Source of the DNA: Selenomonas sp.
GTDB lineage: Bacteria; Bacillota; Negativicutes; Selenomonadales; Selenomonadaceae
Assembly: GCA_003518745.1 (NCBI GenBank)
Contig: DOYB01000094.1
Span: 1 to 8,443, forward strand
Direction: 5' to 3'
Length of the DNA: 8,443 nt
Below the pieces are notes generated by a model. That model searched no databases. It saw only the letters and a program-made list of their open reading frames with translations, and had not been told where the DNA came from. The position numbers and the translations under genes are program-made. This document shows, piece after piece, positions 5,650 to 8,443 of this stretch. The stretch's first letter is position 1. Every line of letters starts with the position of its first letter.

Positions 5650-6576
5650 ATGTTGCAGATGGATGAAATACAAAAGCGGTTGATGGCGGAAGTGGCAGAC
5701 CTTCACAATGTACCGGAGGGGGCATATAATTTCCGTGCGAATGGAAAGCTGGCGGGCCGTAATACCACGGCAAATATAGATATTTCCTCCAAGGAGGACG
5801 GTTCCGGCATTGATATACGCATTCGTCCCGGCACGAGGAATGAAAGTGTCCACATTCCTGTTGTCCTCAGTGACAGCGGCATAAAGGAAACAGTTTACAA
5901 CGATTTTTACATAGGCGAGAACTGTGATGTAGTAATCGTGGCCGGATGCGGTATAGATAATTGCGGAAATCAGGATTCAGAACACGATGGGGTGCACAGG
6001 TTCTTTGTAGGCAGGAACTCCAAGGTCAAATACGTGGAGAAGCACTATGGCTCAGGCATGGGGGATGGCAAGCGTATCTTGAATCCGGTGACTGAGGTTA
6101 CTATGGAAGAAGGCAGCTCCATGGAGATGGAGATGGTACAGATAAAGGGTGTGGACTCCACAGAGCGAATGACCACGGCGCAGCTAAAAGCAGGGGCACA
6201 GCTTGTGGTGCGCGAACGCCTCATGACCCACGGGAATCAAACGGCCTTCAGTGGCTATAAGGTCACTCTTGATGGGGAGAATTCCAGCGCGGATGTGGTT
6301 TCACGTTCCGTTGCCAGGGACCATTCATATCAGAAATTCGATGCGTGTATCGTAGGAAACTCAGCCTGCTACGGGCATACCGAATGTGATTCCATAATAA
6401 TGGATGATGGAAAGATACTTGCGGTTCCCTCCTTGGAGGCCAATAATGTGGAGGCCAATCTGGTGCATGAGGCCGCAATAGGAAAGATTGCCGGGGACCA
6501 GCTCATAAAGCTGATGACACTGGGGCTTACCGAGAAGGAAGCTGAGGAGCAGATTATCAACGGCTTTTTGAAGTGA
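5650..6576 (+). CDS. sufB: Short SufB/SufD-family scaffold protein (SmsB-like) of the minimal SUF system
   Basis: 308 residues, much shorter than Escherichia coli SufB (about 495) and SufD (about 420). The N-terminal half is reduced and the C-terminal beta-helix core is kept. ATG 5650 is favoured; a second ATG at 5659 is possible. The core ends with the family pattern ECDS, then VHEAAIGKI, then QLIKLMTLGLTEKEAEEQIINGF. Cys246 (in ECDS) and Glu274 (in HEA) align by pattern with the Cys and Glu that E. coli SufB uses for cluster assembly. Further Cys/His candidates are Cys100, Cys105, His112 and His116. It lies 11 nt after sufC. No sufD, sufS, sufU or sufE is visible, so this matches the two-gene SmsCB/minimal SUF arrangement known from anaerobic bacteria and archaea. 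The sulfur donor would be encoded elsewhere. Confidence 0.88.
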   Translation: MLQMDEIQKRLMAEVADLHNVPEGAYNFRANGKLAGRNTTANIDISSKEDGSGIDIRIRPGTRNESVHIPVVLSDSGIKETVYNDFYIGENCDVVIVAGCGIDNCGNQDSEHDGVHRFFVGRNSKVKYVEKHYGSGMGDGKRILNPVTEVTMEEGSSMEMEMVQIKGVDSTERMTTAQLKAGAQLVVRERLMTHGNQTAFSGYKVTLDGENSSADVVSRSVARDHSYQKFDACIVGNSACYGHTECDSIIMDDGKILAVPSLEANNVEANLVHEAAIGKIAGDQLIKLMTLGLTEKEAEEQIINGFLK

Positions 6577-6603
6577 TTCATATTCTTTCAACTTTTTATC
6601 TTC

Positions 6604-6632
6604 TTGCAGGAAATAAAATGAATTTATAGAAT
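6604..6632 (+). promoter_or_regulatory. Probable sigma-70 promoter of the EF-G-like gene
   Basis: TTGCAG (6604-6609), a 17-bp spacer and TAGAAT (6627-6632) lie in the AT-rich 98-bp gap after sufB. The -10 hexamer is identical to that of the tRNA-Pro promoter. It would give a leader of about 35 nt that includes AGGAGGG (6662-6668), 6 nt before ATG 6675. No terminator was seen between sufB and this site, so read-through from suf is also possible. Confidence 0.6.
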
Positions 6633-6674
6633 ATAGAAAATAGCAAGAGATATGCATTTGCAGGAGGGATAAAC

Positions 6675-8443
6675 ATGAAGGAATATCAGAGCGCAAATAT
6701 ACGTAACGTAGCCGTAGTCGGACATGGCAAGACCGGAAAGACCAGTCTTTTGGAGGCTTGCCTGTTCAATTCCGGCTGCGTTAAGCGTTTGGGCAAGGTG
6801 GACGACGGAACGGGCGTTCTGGACTATGAGCAGGAGGAAGGCAAACGTAAGATGACCATCGGTGACTCGCTGGCAGTGACCGAGTGGAAGGATTATAAGC
6901 TCAATTTTATCGATACTCCGGGCTATCCTGATTTCGTGGGCGAGGTGCAGGGGGCCTTGACGGCCGCGGACAGCGCTCTTTTGGTGATTTCCGCGCCTGC
7001 AGGCATAGAAGTGGAGACTGAGCGTTTTTGGGCCATGGCGGACAGCCTGTCCCTGCCCCGTGCTTTTTTCGTGAACAAGATGGATCGCGAACACGCGGAC
7101 TTCTACAAGGTTGTTGAGGAGCTGCGGGTGCGTTTTGGTGACGGGGTAGTACCTGTGCAGGTTCCCATCGGCAAGGAGGCCGCCTTCCAGGGCGTGGTGG
7201 ATCTGCTGTCCATGCGCATGAAGATTGTTCGCCACGAAGAGGATGAAATTCCTGAATATATACAGCCCGATGTTGAGGAAAACCGTCAGAAGCTCATAGA
7301 GGCGGTGGCGGAATTCAACAACGAGCTTTTGGAGAAATATATCGCAGAGGAAGAGATTACAGAGCTTGAGGTCAGCGCGGCGCTTATCGAAGGCATACAG
7401 GCAGGGAAGATTTTCCCCGTTTTCTGCGGCTCGGCTCTCCAGAATGCCGGAATCAAGAAACTCATGGACGGCATTGTGGAGTATATGCCCACTCCGTACT
7501 TTAAGGTTGCCATCGGTACGGACCCCAAAACTGATGATTTGATTGAAAGAAAGACTGAGGATCCCTTCTCAGCACAGATATTCAAGACCGTTGTGGATCC
7601 CTTTGTGGGAAGGCTTTCATATCTCAGGATATTGTCGGGGGATATGAAGGGAGATTCTGTATACGCTCTGTCGAATGGTGAAGATACGGAGCGCGTGGGT
7701 GCCATCTTCACTATGCAGGGCAAGAAGCAGGAGGGAGTCAGTCTGGCCCATGCGGGAGATATTGTGGTGACGGCAAAGCTGCAGGCTGCCAAGACGGGGG
7801 ATACCCTCTGTGACAAGAATGCCATGATACGCTATGATAAGATTGCTTATCCTGAGCCCATGCTGGCCATGGCTGTGACCTCCGTGAAGAAAGGCGAGGA
7901 GGACAAGGTCTTCGGAGCGATAGGGCGTCAGCAGGATGAGGATCCAACCATCAGGCTGGAGAAAAATAAAGAAACCAGACAGACCATACTATACGGTATA
8001 GGTGAGGTTCATCTGGAAATACTGGCGGAAAAGATTCAGCGCAAGTTCGGCGTTGAGATGAAGATGGATGAGCCGCGTGTTGCTTACCGCGAGACAATCC
8101 GAAAGACTGTCAAGGTAGAGGGCAAGCACAAGAAGCAGAGTGGCGGCCACGGACAGTACGGTCATGTGTGGCTGGAAATCAGCCCACAGAAGGCAGGGGA
8201 AGGCAACGTCTTCACCGAGACCATCTTCGGAGGCAGTGTCCCCAGACAGTATATCCCCGCAGTTGAGAAGGGAACCCAGGAGACCCTTGCGGCAGGTGTG
8301 CTGGCAGGCTATCCCGTTGTGGACGTGAGTGTCAACCTCTATGACGGCTCCTACCACAGTGTCGATTCCTCGGAAGCGGCCTTCAAGACAGCCACAGCCA
8401 TCGCCATAAAGAAGGGCGTTATGGAAGCAAACCCCGTGCTGCT
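6675..8443 (+). CDS. fusA2: Elongation factor G-like translational GTPase (EF-G paralogue), 3' end outside window
   Basis: 589 complete codons are visible from ATG 6675, preceded by AGGAGGG; EF-G proteins are about 690-700 residues, so roughly the last 100 are missing. The GTPase domain has P-loop GHGKTGKT (16-23), DTPGY (Asp80) and NKMD (134-137). Domains II-III follow, then domain IV with QSGGHGQYGHVW and GSYHSVDSSEAAFK at its tip. Canonical EF-G reads AHIDAGKT in the P-loop and ERGITI in switch I. Here these are GHGKTGKT and a KRKMTI version that keeps the Mg-binding Thr61. These changes fit the second EF-G class (EF-G2/FusA2-like), whose exact role in translocation or ribosome handling is not settled. 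A ribosomal-protection tetracycline-resistance protein is less likely because those keep a canonical P-loop. Its placement away from rpsL/rpsG genes also suggests a paralogue. Confidence 0.88.
   Translation, partial: MKEYQSANIRNVAVVGHGKTGKTSLLEACLFNSGCVKRLGKVDDGTGVLDYEQEEGKRKMTIGDSLAVTEWKDYKLNFIDTPGYPDFVGEVQGALTAADSALLVISAPAGIEVETERFWAMADSLSLPRAFFVNKMDREHADFYKVVEELRVRFGDGVVPVQVPIGKEAAFQGVVDLLSMRMKIVRHEEDEIPEYIQPDVEENRQKLIEAVAEFNNELLEKYIAEEEITELEVSAALIEGIQAGKIFPVFCGSALQNAGIKKLMDGIVEYMPTPYFKVAIGTDPKTDDLIERKTEDPFSAQIFKTVVDPFVGRLSYLRILSGDMKGDSVYALSNGEDTERVGAIFTMQGKKQEGVSLAHAGDIVVTAKLQAAKTGDTLCDKNAMIRYDKIAYPEPMLAMAVTSVKKGEEDKVFGAIGRQQDEDPTIRLEKNKETRQTILYGIGEVHLEILAEKIQRKFGVEMKMDEPRVAYRETIRKTVKVEGKHKKQSGGHGQYGHVWLEISPQKAGEGNVFTETIFGGSVPRQYIPAVEKGTQETLAAGVLAGYPVVDVSVNLYDGSYHSVDSSEAAFKTATAIAIKKGVMEANPVL

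Noticed and set aside
6624..7235. Minus-strand 203-residue reading opposite the EF-G-like gene (also 7286-7825)
   Set aside because: The + strand carries intact GTPase motifs over the same bases; the antisense reading shows no recognisable domain.
6675..8443. Ribosomal-protection tetracycline-resistance protein (TetM/TetO type)
   Set aside because: Those proteins keep an AHVDAGKT-type P-loop; the GHGKTGKT P-loop and the domain IV motifs fit an EF-G2-like factor better.

Overview
This 8.4-kb window looks like the chromosome of an anaerobic low-oxygen-niche Firmicute, possibly a Negativicutes/Selenomonas-type bacterium. That placement is an inference from three things: the Bacteroides/Clostridia-like malate dehydrogenase, the two-gene minimal SUF (SufC plus short SufB) Fe-S system, and AGGAGG-type ribosome binding sites. 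All genes are on the + strand. Nothing resembles a phage, IS element or CRISPR array.

Layout. 1-141 is the 3' end of an unidentified coiled-coil protein, closed by a perfect 14-bp hairpin (159-194). 265-3463 is a tightly packed three-gene operon: a 99-aa HMA_2-like protein with a TTG start, a 263-aa protein (N-terminal hydrophobic helix, Gly/Met-rich linker, HMA_2-like domain, hydrophobic tail), and a P1B-type ATPase whose membrane metal-site motif reads Ser-Cys-Gly rather than Cys-Pro-Cys. This combination best fits a ferrosome (fez) type locus, in which a P1B-6 ATPase and small partner proteins build a membrane-bounded iron-storage compartment. It is the most interesting part of the window.

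3548-3624 is tRNA-Pro(GGG) with a strong promoter. 3831-4796 is mdh (malate dehydrogenase), closed by a strong intrinsic terminator. 4910-6576 is a sufC-sufB pair of the minimal SUF/SMS type (Fe-S cluster scaffold). 6675 to the window end is an elongation factor G-like GTPase with a divergent P-loop, truncated by the window edge and preceded by its own likely promoter.

The window holds two iron-related modules, a probable iron transporter/storage operon and an Fe-S assembly operon. They are separated by a tRNA gene and mdh and have separate transcription signals. A common iron-responsive control is plausible, but the sequence does not show it.
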